Assembly: GCA_017448825.1 (NCBI GenBank)
Contig: JAFSKR010000064.1
Span: 1 to 64,000 of the forward strand
Direction: 5' to 3'
Source of the DNA: Bacteroidaceae bacterium
GTDB lineage: Bacteria > Bacteroidota > Bacteroidia > Bacteroidales > Bacteroidaceae
DNA: 64,000 nucleotides
Both the position numbers and the translations under genes were made by a program. The notes beneath the pieces were generated by a model, which saw only the letters and a program-made list of their open reading frames with translations, had not been told where the DNA came from and searched no databases. How positions within the stretch are numbered: position 1 is the stretch's first letter; every line of letters starts with the position of its first letter. Below, in pieces: positions 35,568 to 44,127 of this stretch.

Positions 35568-35818
35568 TGTTCTCAGTTTTTTTACGAGTTTCATTTACCC
35601 ACTCTTTCATCCCTTCATCGATGAATTTGTTAAAAGTTTGCGTGGAGGAATAGGGCAAAAGTGGTTCCGTAGATGTAAAAAACATTAAAAAAGAGCGATT
35701 TTTGACTGGATAGACAGAAAATCAGCAGAATAAAGGCTAACTTTGCATGATTTTGTGCGTAGAAAGAAACGACCTTTCGATAGAAATCAAATTTAGAAAA
35801 CTAAAAATAACTGAAACA
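35568..35818. promoter_or_regulatory. Upstream region and promoter of the FKBP lipoprotein
   Basis: No gene is supported between the putA terminator and 35,819. A -7 element, TAACTTTG, is at 35,738-35,745, giving a leader of about 65 nt. The reading frame of the following gene happens to stay open from 35,747, but that codon is within a few bases of the expected transcript start. Confidence 0.6.
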
Positions 35819-36682
35819 ATGAAAAAAATTTCGATGATGGCAGCCGCTGTAGCAATGACTGCCATGACTATGGTTTCTTGTGATGGTGGCAGCAATGCCA
35901 GTCTCAAGGATGGTGTGGACTCACTCGCCTACAACCTCGGCGTTGCTCAGGCAGAGGGTTTGAAGCAGTACATGACTTACCAACTGGGTGTTGACACCGC
36001 CTACATGGACGAGTTTATCAAGGGTATGCAAAAAGGTGCCGTGAGTGAATCCGACCCCAAGAAGGATGCTTACATGAAGGGTACAGAGATTGGTCATCAG
36101 GTTCAGCAGATGGCAAAGGGATTGGGTCAGCAGGTGTATGGTGACGACTCCACCAAGACCGTGAACGTGAAGAACATCGTGGCTGGTCTTGTTGATGGTC
36201 TCACCCATAAGGCTGCCATGACCTCCGAAGAGGCCAGCAAAGAGTTCCAGCGCATGATGGAGCCTATTCAGCAGGCAGAACTGGAGAAGCAGTATGGAGA
36301 CAACAAGGCTGCTGGCGAGAAGTATCTGGCAGAGAACAAGAAAAAGGACGGTGTGAAAGTGACAGCCAGCGGTCTTCAGTACAAGGTGCTGGTAGAAGGC
36401 ACGGGTGCACTGCCCACAGACACAACAAAGGTACAGGTGAACTACGAAGGCAAGCTCATTGACGGTACCGTGTTCGACAGCAGCTATGAGCGTAATCAGC
36501 CCTTCACAGTAGATATGGCTCGCCCCAGTGTCATCGACGGTTGGGTGGAAGTGCTCAAGATGATGCCTGCCGGCTCAAAGTGGGAGGTTACCATTCCACA
36601 GGAACTGGCTTATGGTGCCAAGAACATGGGACAAATCAAACCCTTCTCTACGCTGATTTTCACGATTGAAGTACTGAAGTAA
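35819..36682 (+). CDS. FKBP-type peptidyl-prolyl isomerase lipoprotein
   Basis: 287 residues. The N-terminus MKKISMMAAAVAMTAMTMVSC ends in a lipobox, so Cys21 is probably lipidated and the protein faces the periplasm. An FkpA/Mip-like helical dimerisation domain (about 28-175) precedes the FKBP domain (about 178-287; VKVTASGLQYKVL, VNYEGKLIDGTVFDSSYERN, PQELAYG). It assists folding of exported proteins. The ATG at 35,819 was chosen because it opens the lipoprotein signal. A related exported FKBP follows 120 nt downstream, separated by a long inverted repeat. Confidence 0.92.
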   Translation: MKKISMMAAAVAMTAMTMVSCDGGSNASLKDGVDSLAYNLGVAQAEGLKQYMTYQLGVDTAYMDEFIKGMQKGAVSESDPKKDAYMKGTEIGHQVQQMAKGLGQQVYGDDSTKTVNVKNIVAGLVDGLTHKAAMTSEEASKEFQRMMEPIQQAELEKQYGDNKAAGEKYLAENKKKDGVKVTASGLQYKVLVEGTGALPTDTTKVQVNYEGKLIDGTVFDSSYERNQPFTVDMARPSVIDGWVEVLKMMPAGSKWEVTIPQELAYGAKNMGQIKPFSTLIFTIEVLK

Positions 36683-36684
36683 TA

Positions 36685-36797
36685 AGTTAAAAACTAAAAA
36701 CTAAAAACTAAAAGTTTAAGTCACATTTTACAAATTACGTGTTCGCCGTGTATGGCAGATAACTTAGACTTTTAGTTTTTAGTTTTTAACTTTTAGT
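36685..36797. repeat. AT-rich long inverted repeat, family A copy 2
   Basis: Left arm of AAAAACTA repeats (about 36,686-36,714) and right arm ACTTTTAGTTTTTAGTTTTT (about 36,769-36,788) flank a loop unlike that of the other copies. It fills the space between the two FKBP genes. Confidence 0.7.
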
Positions 36798-36802
36798 CAT
36801 TT

Positions 36803-37828
36803 ATGAGAAAGTCATTCATACTGATGATAGCAGCGTTTGCCGTGGCAAGCGCTGCTATCGCACAGACGGAGACAAAGGATTCTGTCTGGGCAGCCAAGGC
36901 TGCGGCGAAAGCCAAGAAGGCACAGGACGCAGCCGACTTGAAGGCATTTAAGGAGAAGCAAAAGGCTGACCTCGCCGCGTTCATTTTAGCTCAGAAGGAG
37001 GGCAAGAAGGCTGTGACCATAGAGGTGGAGAAACCTACTCTTGCCAACGAGGGCGACTCGCTCGGCTATCTGTATGGCATCGCTATGTCGCAGGGCTTGA
37101 AGCAGCACGCCACCACTAACATGGGGGTGGACGAGGCTTTCTTCGACACCTTTGCGCAAGGCATTCTCGACCGTTCAAAAGCCGACCCCAACGATAAGGA
37201 ACTGGTGGCACGCAGCGCAGGCGAAACCATTGGTGGACAGATTCTGCAGAACGCCCAGCGTTTCTCCAACGACTACTATGCAGCCGATGAGGGAATGAGC
37301 ATTGACCCTGCTATCATCATCAGTGGACTGATGGCAGCCCTCTACGAGAAGAACGACGTGCCTGTCAACGAAGCAGGTCAGCAGTTGCAGACCAAGATGA
37401 AGGAACGTGAGGCTGCCAACAAAGAGAAGCAATATGCCGCCAATCGCGAGGCTGGCGTGAAGTTCCTCGCAGAGAATAAGACCAAGCCTGGTGTGGTGAG
37501 CACAGCCAGTGGCTTGCAATATAAGATCATCACACAGGGTGATGGTGAGAAACCTACTGCCTCGCAGAAGGTGAGTGTTGACTACGAAGGCCGCCTCATC
37601 AACGGCACCGTGTTCGACAGTAGCTATAAGCGTGGCAAACCTTCCACCTTCGGCGTGACACAGGTCATCAAAGGCTGGACAGAAGCCTTGCAGCTGATGC
37701 CTGTCGGCTCGAAGTGGGAATTGTATATCCCCTACGAACTGGCTTATGGCGACCGCGAGACAGGCAAGGATATCAAGCCCTACTCTGCCCTCATCTTCAC
37801 TGTGGAACTGAAAGGAATCGAAAAGTAA
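36803..37828 (+). CDS. Exported FKBP-type peptidyl-prolyl isomerase with coiled-coil insert
   Basis: 341 residues with a cleavable signal peptide (about 1-20, AVASAAIAQ) and no lipobox. An Ala/Lys-rich helical segment (about 28-70, AAKAAAKAKKAQDAADLKAF) is extra relative to the upstream paralogue. The Mip-like helical domain and the FKBP domain (SGLQYKIITQ, VDYEGRLINGTVFDSSYKRG, IPYELAYG) follow. Its stop is 3 nt from the DUF2723 gene start, so both are probably cotranscribed; a folding helper next to a membrane glycosyltransferase-like protein may be meaningful. Confidence 0.92.
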   Translation: MRKSFILMIAAFAVASAAIAQTETKDSVWAAKAAAKAKKAQDAADLKAFKEKQKADLAAFILAQKEGKKAVTIEVEKPTLANEGDSLGYLYGIAMSQGLKQHATTNMGVDEAFFDTFAQGILDRSKADPNDKELVARSAGETIGGQILQNAQRFSNDYYAADEGMSIDPAIIISGLMAALYEKNDVPVNEAGQQLQTKMKEREAANKEKQYAANREAGVKFLAENKTKPGVVSTASGLQYKIITQGDGEKPTASQKVSVDYEGRLINGTVFDSSYKRGKPSTFGVTQVIKGWTEALQLMPVGSKWELYIPYELAYGDRETGKDIKPYSALIFTVELKGIEK

Positions 37829-37831
37829 GAC

Positions 37832-40800
37832 ATGAAACAGTATCGCATTATCAACAATGTGGTTGGTTGGGTGGTGTTTGCCATCGCTGCATTCACCTAT
37901 TGTGCCACCATCGAACCTACGGCCAGTTTTTGGGACTGTCCTGAGTTCATCACCACCGCTGCCAAACTGGAAGTGGGTCACCCACCTGGTGCACCTTTCT
38001 TTATGCTGTTTGGCAACTTCTTCTCTCTCTTCGCCAGCGACGCTTCGCAGATTGCCAAAATGATCAACATGATGAACGCACTGCTTAGTGCGGGGTGCAT
38101 CCTGTTCCTCTTCTGGAGCGTCACCCACTTGGCCAAAAAACTCTTGGTGAAGGACGAAGAAGCCCCCTCGTTAGGTCAACTTATTGCCGTGATGGGCAGT
38201 GGCATCGCTGGTGCCCTCATCTACACATGGAGCGACACCTTCTGGTTCTCGGCTGTGGAGGGCGAAGTGTATGCCTTCTCCAGCTTTTTCACGGCATTGG
38301 TGTTTTGGCTGATTCTCAAGTGGGAAGACAATGCCAACAAACCTCACTCCGACCGCTGGCTCGTGTTCATCGCCTACTTGGTGGGTCTCTCCATTGGTGT
38401 ACACCTCTTGAACTTGCTGTGTATTCCTGCCATCGTGCTGGTTTACTATTATAAGATGAGCAAGAACCCCACAGGGAAAGGCTCTCTGTTGGTGTTGGGC
38501 GTGGCAATTGTCATTATCGCTGCAGTGCTTTATGGCATTGTACCAGGCATCGTGAAGATAGGCGGATGGTTTGAACTGCTGTTTGTCAATACACTTGGAA
38601 TGCCTTACAACACAGGTCTCTACATCTATCTGCTGCTCTTGGCAGCCAGCCTCGTCTGGGCACTGTGGGAAACGACGAAAGCCAAGAACGAAAATCGTAT
38701 GTACATCTCCTTCTTGGTGAGCACAGCCTTCCTTGGCATCCCCTTCTATGGCTTTGGTGTCGCATCGGTAGTGGTGGGTGTCATTGTGTTGGCAGTTATC
38801 GCTGGTGTGCTCTTCTTTACGAAGAAAGCCACACCGCGCATTCTTAACACCGCCATCCTCTGCATGACGCTGATGACGGTGGGTTACAGCTCATACGCTG
38901 TCATCGTCATCCGTTCGGAAGCCAACCCGCCAATGGATCAGAACTCACCAGAAGACGTGTTCACATTGGGTGAGTATCTGGGGCGTGAACAATATGGAGA
39001 TCGTCCATTGTTCTTTGGTCAGACCTACAAATCGCAACCAGAGGTAAAAGAGGATGGCGAGGGTCGTCTGGTGTATGCCACCGAGAAGGGGGCACCTGTT
39101 TATCAGCGAAAGGCGAAGAAAGACGAGAGCGAACAGGACGAGTATATCTTGGTACGCACGAAGGATAAACTCAAATATCCCACGAACCAGTGTCTGCTCT
39201 TCCCCCGCATCTACAGTGATGACAATCGTCACCCACAGGACTATGAATCTTGGTTGGGCGGCGTGACCACCCATTCCGTGGAGTATAAGATACCAGGACA
39301 TGAGTCGCGCACGGTGGAGATACCAGGGCAGATAGACAACATACGCTTCTTCCTCTCTTACCAGATGAACTTCATGTACTGGCGCTACTTCATGTGGAAT
39401 TTCGCTGGCCGTCAGAACGACATACAAGGCAACGGCGAACTGGAGCATGGCAATTGGCTTTCAGGTTTCTCGCTCATTGATGATGCACGCTTGGGCAATC
39501 AAGATATGCTGCCCTCTGACTTGAAAGAGAACAAGGGACACAATGTCTTCTATTGTCTGCCCCTCCTGCTCGGCTTGCTGGGTTTCTTCTGGCAAGCATT
39601 CCGCGACCGCAAGGGCATCCAGCAGTTCTGGGTGGTGTTCTTCCTCTTTTTCATGACAGGCATCGCCATCGTTATCTATTTGAACCAGACACCTTCACAG
39701 CCCCGTGAACGTGACTATGCCTATGCAGGTTCGTTCTATGCATTTGCCATCTGGTGCGGTTTGGGCATCGCTGCCATCTATGAGCTGCTGGGCAAGTGGC
39801 TGGGTGGCAAGATGAATCCACGCGTGGCAGCCATTGTGGCAGCTTGTGTGGGACTGGTGCCAGCCATTGCCGTGCCATTGCAGATGGTGAGTCAAACATG
39901 GGATGACCATGACCGCTCTGACCGTTATGCTTGTCGCGACTTCGGCCTGAACTATCTGGAGACCATTCCCCACGATGGTGTCATCTATACGAACGGAGAT
40001 AACGACACCTTCCCCTTGTGGTATAACGAAGATACAGAGGGCAACCGCACGGATGTACGTGTGTGCAACCTCTCCTACCTGCAAACCGACTGGTACATCG
40101 ACCAGATGAAGCGTCCTGCCTACGAGGGTGAAGGACAGTCAAGTCCGCTGCCCATCAGCTGGAGCCGCTACCAATACACAGCGGGCAAGAACGAGATGAT
40201 TGACGTAAATCCCGAACTGGGGGAAGGCTTGACCATCAAAGACGTGATTCGTCAAGTGGCAGAACAAGATTCGGCGATGGCAAAGCGTCTGTGGGGCGAG
40301 AACCCCTTTGAATTGAAGAATGCCATCCAGAAGTTCATACTCCAAAAGTATGAAGGTTTGTCAGACACAGAACTTGACCTCGTGAAGAGCATTCCTGCTT
40401 GTTTCCCAAGCGACACACTCTACGTGACAGTAGATAAGGAAGCCGTGAAGCGTTCAGGTATGCTCATTCCTAATGACTCCATCCCCGACCAAATGGTTAT
40501 CAGCTTGAAGGGACAGGGACGCGTGACGAAGAGCTTCGCCATGATGCTGGAGATGATTGCACAATCGAACTTCTCGCGGCCACTCTATATGTCCACCACC
40601 GTGGGTGCCAGCAACTTCGGCAACCTTTGGCGTCACTTCATCCAGGAAGGTATGGCATGGCGCATCAGTCCGTTCGTCTTCCCCGAAAACGAAATCACCT
40701 CTTACGGCATCGTGCGTTCGGTGATTGACACAGACAAGATGTACGACAACATGATGAACAAGTACCGCTACGGCAACTTGAAGCAACCAGGACTCTACCT

Positions 40801-41290
40801 CGACGAGACAACCCTGCGTATGTGCTTCACACACCGTCGCTGGTTCGCCACCCTCATCACACGCCTTGTGAAGGAAGGCAAGCTGGACAAAGCCTTGAAG
40901 GCACTGGAGAAATGCGAGACAGAAATACCCTCCTACAATGTGCCTCACTCCATGAGCAGTTCATCGCTTGACCTCGTGAATGCCTACATCGATTGTGGCA
41001 AACCCGAGCAAGCAGAAGCCATCCTCAGCACCTTGGCAAAGAAGTCTAAAGAATATGTGGCATGGTATCTGTCACTCAACGACACCTACTTCCGCAACGA
41101 CTTCCGCGACTGCTACAGCGAGATTTACTCGCTGATGAACATACAGGAGGTGTATGTCAAACTGGGCGAGTCGAAATCAAAGAACGCCGCTGACTATCAG
41201 AAGCAAGCCAAGAAGATGGAAGATGACCTTCAGGCACTCTATGCAGCCTTCGTGTCCAAGTGTGACAACACTGGCGTGCAGCTAAACTAA
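37832..41290 (+). CDS. DUF2723 polytopic membrane protein (GT-C glycosyltransferase-like)
   Basis: 1,152 residues. The N-terminal DUF2723 signature is clear: TIEPTASFWDCPEFITTAAK and VGHPPGAPFF, with about ten hydrophobic segments up to residue 680, and a large soluble C-terminal region (about 700-1152), where ITNGDNDTFPLWY-like residues (near 720) and tetratricopeptide-like helices near the end are seen. The family is related to protein O-mannosyltransferases, and in Bacteroidetes is a candidate for glycosylating exported proteins or lipids; this is not shown for this protein. Its stop codon lies inside a family A repeat. Cotranscription with the upstream FKBP is likely. Confidence 0.88.
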   Translation: MKQYRIINNVVGWVVFAIAAFTYCATIEPTASFWDCPEFITTAAKLEVGHPPGAPFFMLFGNFFSLFASDASQIAKMINMMNALLSAGCILFLFWSVTHLAKKLLVKDEEAPSLGQLIAVMGSGIAGALIYTWSDTFWFSAVEGEVYAFSSFFTALVFWLILKWEDNANKPHSDRWLVFIAYLVGLSIGVHLLNLLCIPAIVLVYYYKMSKNPTGKGSLLVLGVAIVIIAAVLYGIVPGIVKIGGWFELLFVNTLGMPYNTGLYIYLLLLAASLVWALWETTKAKNENRMYISFLVSTAFLGIPFYGFGVASVVVGVIVLAVIAGVLFFTKKATPRILNTAILCMTLMTVGYSSYAVIVIRSEANPPMDQNSPEDVFTLGEYLGREQYGDRPLFFGQTYKSQPEVKEDGEGRLVYATEKGAPVYQRKAKKDESEQDEYILVRTKDKLKYPTNQCLLFPRIYSDDNRHPQDYESWLGGVTTHSVEYKIPGHESRTVEIPGQIDNIRFFLSYQMNFMYWRYFMWNFAGRQNDIQGNGELEHGNWLSGFSLIDDARLGNQDMLPSDLKENKGHNVFYCLPLLLGLLGFFWQAFRDRKGIQQFWVVFFLFFMTGIAIVIYLNQTPSQPRERDYAYAGSFYAFAIWCGLGIAAIYELLGKWLGGKMNPRVAAIVAACVGLVPAIAVPLQMVSQTWDDHDRSDRYACRDFGLNYLETIPHDGVIYTNGDNDTFPLWYNEDTEGNRTDVRVCNLSYLQTDWYIDQMKRPAYEGEGQSSPLPISWSRYQYTAGKNEMIDVNPELGEGLTIKDVIRQVAEQDSAMAKRLWGENPFELKNAIQKFILQKYEGLSDTELDLVKSIPACFPSDTLYVTVDKEAVKRSGMLIPNDSIPDQMVISLKGQGRVTKSFAMMLEMIAQSNFSRPLYMSTTVGASNFGNLWRHFIQEGMAWRISPFVFPENEITSYGIVRSVIDTDKMYDNMMNKYRYGNLKQPGLYLDETTLRMCFTHRRWFATLITRLVKEGKLDKALKALEKCETEIPSYNVPHSMSSSSLDLVNAYIDCGKPEQAEAILSTLAKKSKEYVAWYLSLNDTYFRNDFRDCYSEIYSLMNIQEVYVKLGESKSKNAADYQKQAKKMEDDLQALYAAFVSKCDNTGVQLN

Positions 41291-41370
41291 AAACTAAAAG
41301 TGAAAGTGAAAGTTACTTTTGACTCTCGTTGACAGAACATCCTTTCACTTTTAGTTTTTAGTTTTTAACT
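41284..41370. repeat. AT-rich long inverted repeat, family A copy 3 (reversed)
   Basis: AACTAAAAACTAAAAGTGAA (from 41,285) pairs with CACTTTTAGTTTTTAGTTTT (from 41,346). The loop contains GTTGACAGAACAT, the complement of the ATGTTCTGTCAAC seen in copy 4, so this copy is in the opposite orientation. It overlaps the DUF2723 stop codon. Confidence 0.7.
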
Positions 41371-41384
41371 CTTAATTAAATTTT

Positions 41385-42026
41385 ATGATTATTGAACAAC
41401 CCATCAAGTGGCTACGCTGGCTCTATCCCAGCGCGATTTGGAGAATGAATCCGACGGAGAAGGCTGTGTATCTGACCTTCGACGACGGACCCATTCCCGA
41501 ATCGACTCCCTGGCTGATAGAGACATTAGATCACTATGGGGTGAAAGCAACCTTCTTCATGGTAGGCGACAACGTGAGGAAGTATCCTGAACTCTTCGAA
41601 CTGATACGTTCGCATGGCCACCGTTTGGGCAACAACACCTTCAACCATCTGGGGGGGCTGACAGTGTCGAGCCGCCACTATCTGCGCAACGCCAACGAAG
41701 CAGATATGTTGATACACACCAACCTGTTCCGCCCTCCACGCGGATGGATGACCAACTCACAGTACATCCACCTGCGACGGCACTACACCATCATCATGTG
41801 GGACTTGCTCACACGCGACTACTCCAAGCGGCTCACAGCCAACGATGTGTTCAACAACGTGAAGAACTATGCCCAAAACGGTTCCATCATCACCTTCCAC
41901 GACTCACTCCGCAGCATAGACAAACTAAAAATAGCCCTCCCACGCTGCATCGAATGGTTGCAACAAGAGGGCTATGCGTTCAAGGTGTTTGACGAGAAAC
42001 AACAGCACTCGCGACACCTTAAGTGA
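41385..42026 (+). CDS. NodB-like polysaccharide deacetylase with altered metal motif
   Basis: 213 residues without a signal peptide. The NodB fold is evident: motif 1 TFDDGP (31-36, Asp33/Asp34), motif 2 LGNNTFNHLGG (81-91), motif 3 RPPRGW, and motif 5 ITFHDS. In this family motif 2 normally supplies two metal-binding histidines (H-[ST]-x-x-H); here the first is Asn84 and only His88 remains. Either the metal site is changed or activity is lost. The family removes N- or O-acetyl groups from polysaccharides or peptidoglycan. It is convergent with the Lrp-type gene, 16 nt away. Confidence 0.85.
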   Translation: MIIEQPIKWLRWLYPSAIWRMNPTEKAVYLTFDDGPIPESTPWLIETLDHYGVKATFFMVGDNVRKYPELFELIRSHGHRLGNNTFNHLGGLTVSSRHYLRNANEADMLIHTNLFRPPRGWMTNSQYIHLRRHYTIIMWDLLTRDYSKRLTANDVFNNVKNYAQNGSIITFHDSLRSIDKLKIALPRCIEWLQQEGYAFKVFDEKQQHSRHLK

Positions 42027-42042
42027 TGGCGGTTTCGCACTT

Positions 42043-42567
42043 CTATTCGTCCTCATCCAAGATAATCTTGGCCTTTCCACCTTTCTGAATCTTCTCTTCA
42101 AGGTTATCCGTCACACAGATGGGCACCTCTTTCTTGATGCTTTGGTCGAGCGAGATGAGCGTTTCGGTGGAATCGACACCCGTGATGCCCTGAATCTTGC
42201 GGTTCAGCAAATCCATCAACTGCTCGTTGTCGCGAGCATACAACTTCACCAGCATCGTGTAAGGACCCGTGGTGTAGTGACACTCCACAATCTCGGGAAT
42301 CTTCTTCAGTTCGCCCACCACGCGTGAGTACATCGAACCCTTCTCCAAACGGATGCCCACATACGTGCAAGTGTTGTAACCAAGGCTCTTAGGGTTGATG
42401 ACATAGCCAGAACCCACAATGACATTCGTGTCGATGAGACGCTGCACACGTTGGTGTATCGCTGCACGAGAAACGCCACACACGGCTGCCACATCCTTGA
42501 ATGGGATACGGGCGTTAGAAGAGATAATCTCCATGATCTGCTTGTCAAGCTTATCAATTTTTTCCAT
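42043..42567 (-). CDS. Lrp/AsnC-family transcriptional regulator
   Basis: 174 residues. Winged helix-turn-helix at about 5-60 (LDKQIMEIISSNARIPFKDV, VSRAAIHQRVQRL) followed by the RAM/AsnC_trans_reg effector domain (about 70-150, ECHYTTGPYTMLVKLYARD). Such proteins form octamers and sense amino acids. The last 20 residues are a charged extension. It has a good promoter and probably regulates itself. Targets are unknown. Confidence 0.92.
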   Translation of the reverse strand: MEKIDKLDKQIMEIISSNARIPFKDVAAVCGVSRAAIHQRVQRLIDTNVIVGSGYVINPKSLGYNTCTYVGIRLEKGSMYSRVVGELKKIPEIVECHYTTGPYTMLVKLYARDNEQLMDLLNRKIQGITGVDSTETLISLDQSIKKEVPICVTDNLEEKIQKGGKAKIILDEDE

Positions 42568-42620
42568 TCTTTTCAGCTTTTTTTATCAGTCTTTTCAAGT
42601 TTTCTTCAGCAAATTGTAAA

Positions 42621-42652
42621 CAAAAGTATGCCTTTTTTTTCTCTTTGTCAAA
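42621..42652 (-). promoter_or_regulatory. Promoter of the Lrp/AsnC gene
   Basis: On the minus strand TTTG (plus 42,649-42,652) and TACTTTTG (plus 42,621-42,628) are 20 nt apart, a good match to the Bacteroidetes consensus, 53 nt before the start codon. Confidence 0.75.
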
Positions 42653-42767
42653 CAAAAACTTCAAAAAGTGACAAAAAACACAAAAAATAGTGGAAAAATG
42701 CTAACAAGTGTAAAAGAAAAGTGCTAAATTCGCAGCGGCTTCGCCTAAATGATAAATGATAGATAAA

Positions 42768-42880
42768 AAATTAAAACTAAAAACTAAAAGTGAGAGAATG
42801 TTCTGTCAACAGGAGGCAGAGCGAACTTTAACTTGAACTTTAACTTCTAACTTTTAGCTTATAGTTTTTAGTTTTTTTGT
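42768..42880. repeat. AT-rich long inverted repeat, family A copy 4
   Basis: AAAACTAAAAACTAAAAGTG (about 42,773-42,792) and later TTTTAGCTTATAGTTTTTAG (about 42,852-42,871) form the arms. The loop GTTCTGTCAACAGGAGGC is nearly the same as in copy 1. It occupies the leader region of rdgB. Confidence 0.75.
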
Positions 42881-42903
42881 TTTTAACTTAAATAACAAAA
42901 TTT

Positions 42904-43527
42904 ATGAATACCTTAGTTTTTGCCAGCAACAACGCACATAAGCTGGAGGAAATACATGCCATCTTAGCCGACAAGTTTGAAATCAAGAGCCTAAAAGAAA
43001 TAGGCTGCAACGTCGATATTCCCGAAACGGGTGCCACCTTCCGCGAGAACGCCATGCAGAAAGCCCACTACGTGAAGGAACACTTCGGACTCAACTGCTT
43101 TGCCGACGACTCAGGACTGCAAGTGGAAGCATTAGGCGGCCAGCCTGGCGTTTATTCAGCCCGCTATGCGGCCATGCATGGACATCGTGATGAACCCACC
43201 AAAGATGAGGCAAACATGGATGTCCTGCTCGAAAAGCTGGCGGCATTCCCATCCGATGACATAGGTTGGAAAGCCTCCTTTCGTACTTGCATCGCCCTAC
43301 TTTACGAAGGAGAAGCCCACTATTTCGATGGCATCGTCGAGGGTCATATCATCCCCGAGAAGCGAGGCACTGGCGGTTTTGGCTACGATCCCATCTTCGT
43401 TCCCGAAGGTTACACCCAGACATTCGCAGAACTTGGCAACGACATCAAAAACAACATCAGCCACCGCGCCCGTGCCGTCGCACAACTCGCAGCATTCCTA
43501 AGAAATGTTTCGATAAATGAGAAATGA
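42904..43527 (+). CDS. rdgB: XTP/dITP diphosphatase (non-canonical purine NTP pyrophosphatase)
   Basis: 207 residues. RdgB/HAM1 hydrolyses dITP, ITP and XTP to monophosphates and keeps deaminated purines out of nucleic acids. Motifs: FASNNAHKLEE (6-16, phosphate binding), IPETGATFRENAMQKA, FADDSGLQVEAL with the catalytic Asp pair, GTGGFGYDPIFVP and SHRARAV near the end. Length is normal. The leader contains a family A hairpin. Confidence 0.95.
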   Translation: MNTLVFASNNAHKLEEIHAILADKFEIKSLKEIGCNVDIPETGATFRENAMQKAHYVKEHFGLNCFADDSGLQVEALGGQPGVYSARYAAMHGHRDEPTKDEANMDVLLEKLAAFPSDDIGWKASFRTCIALLYEGEAHYFDGIVEGHIIPEKRGTGGFGYDPIFVPEGYTQTFAELGNDIKNNISHRARAVAQLAAFLRNVSINEK

Positions 43528-44094
43528 AACCATAGCCTCTGCAACAGCAGCCACGGCAGCCTCCACGGTGGCTCGGGCACTATTGGGGCACAAAGGTACA
43601 ACATTTTTCACACCCCTGCAATAGTTAAGTTCCCCCAACATTTAACACTTTTAACCTTCGCTCTTCTCCAAACCCTCATTGACGACACCTGCGAAGGGGT
43701 TAGCTCACTGTGTGGCGGCAGGATAGCCAAGTGATGGAGTGATGGACACCCAAGGGACAGACAAGAGGATAGCCAAGTAATCGACACGTGGCAAGCAGGG
43801 TGGCATGTGGCAAGAAAAAGCCCATGAAGACGTTCACCCTCGCGGCCACCCTCATCATCGGCATCCAGCCACCCCACCGTGGGAAACACTCAACATCTGC
43901 TTCTGATGTAGCCAATTAAGAACCTTTAGTAGCCAATCAAGAACCTTTGGCTCAGTGTAGCCATTTAAGAGTTAAGAAAGAATGTGAGCTAACGAGCAGA
44001 GTACTTTTCTAAATTCTTACCTCCTAATTCTTATTTTTTAGCCTCTTTTCAGGAAGTTAGCGGTTTTTTGTTGGGGTGTTCGGTGAAAAAGTCG
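43528..44094. other. Non-coding region with short direct repeats
   Basis: About 570 nt with no supported gene. GGATAGCCAAGT occurs twice near 43,720-43,780. TAGCCAATTAAGAACCTTT (43,910-43,928), TAGCCAATCAAGAACCTTT (43,931-43,949) and a looser TAGCCATTTAAGAGTTAAG (43,959-43,977) form a direct repeat. Minus-strand open frames here have odd composition and no family look. Confidence 0.5.
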
Positions 44095-44102
44095 TATCTT
44101 TG
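44095..44102 (+). promoter_or_regulatory. -7 element of purL
   Basis: TATCTTTG, exact match, 25 nt before the ATG; a TTG 21 nt upstream may be the -33 element. Confidence 0.65.
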
Positions 44103-44127
44103 CAGCATCAATTTTCTTACGTAAGTT

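Noticed and set aside
35747-35818. Longer version of the FKBP lipoprotein starting at 35,747.
   Set aside because: It would begin within a few bases of the likely transcript start and would bury the lipoprotein signal; the ATG at 35,819 opens a textbook lipobox.
43608-43915. Two minus-strand frames of 70-90 codons downstream of rdgB.
   Set aside because: Odd amino-acid composition, no promoter and no domain; the region looks non-coding with short direct repeats.
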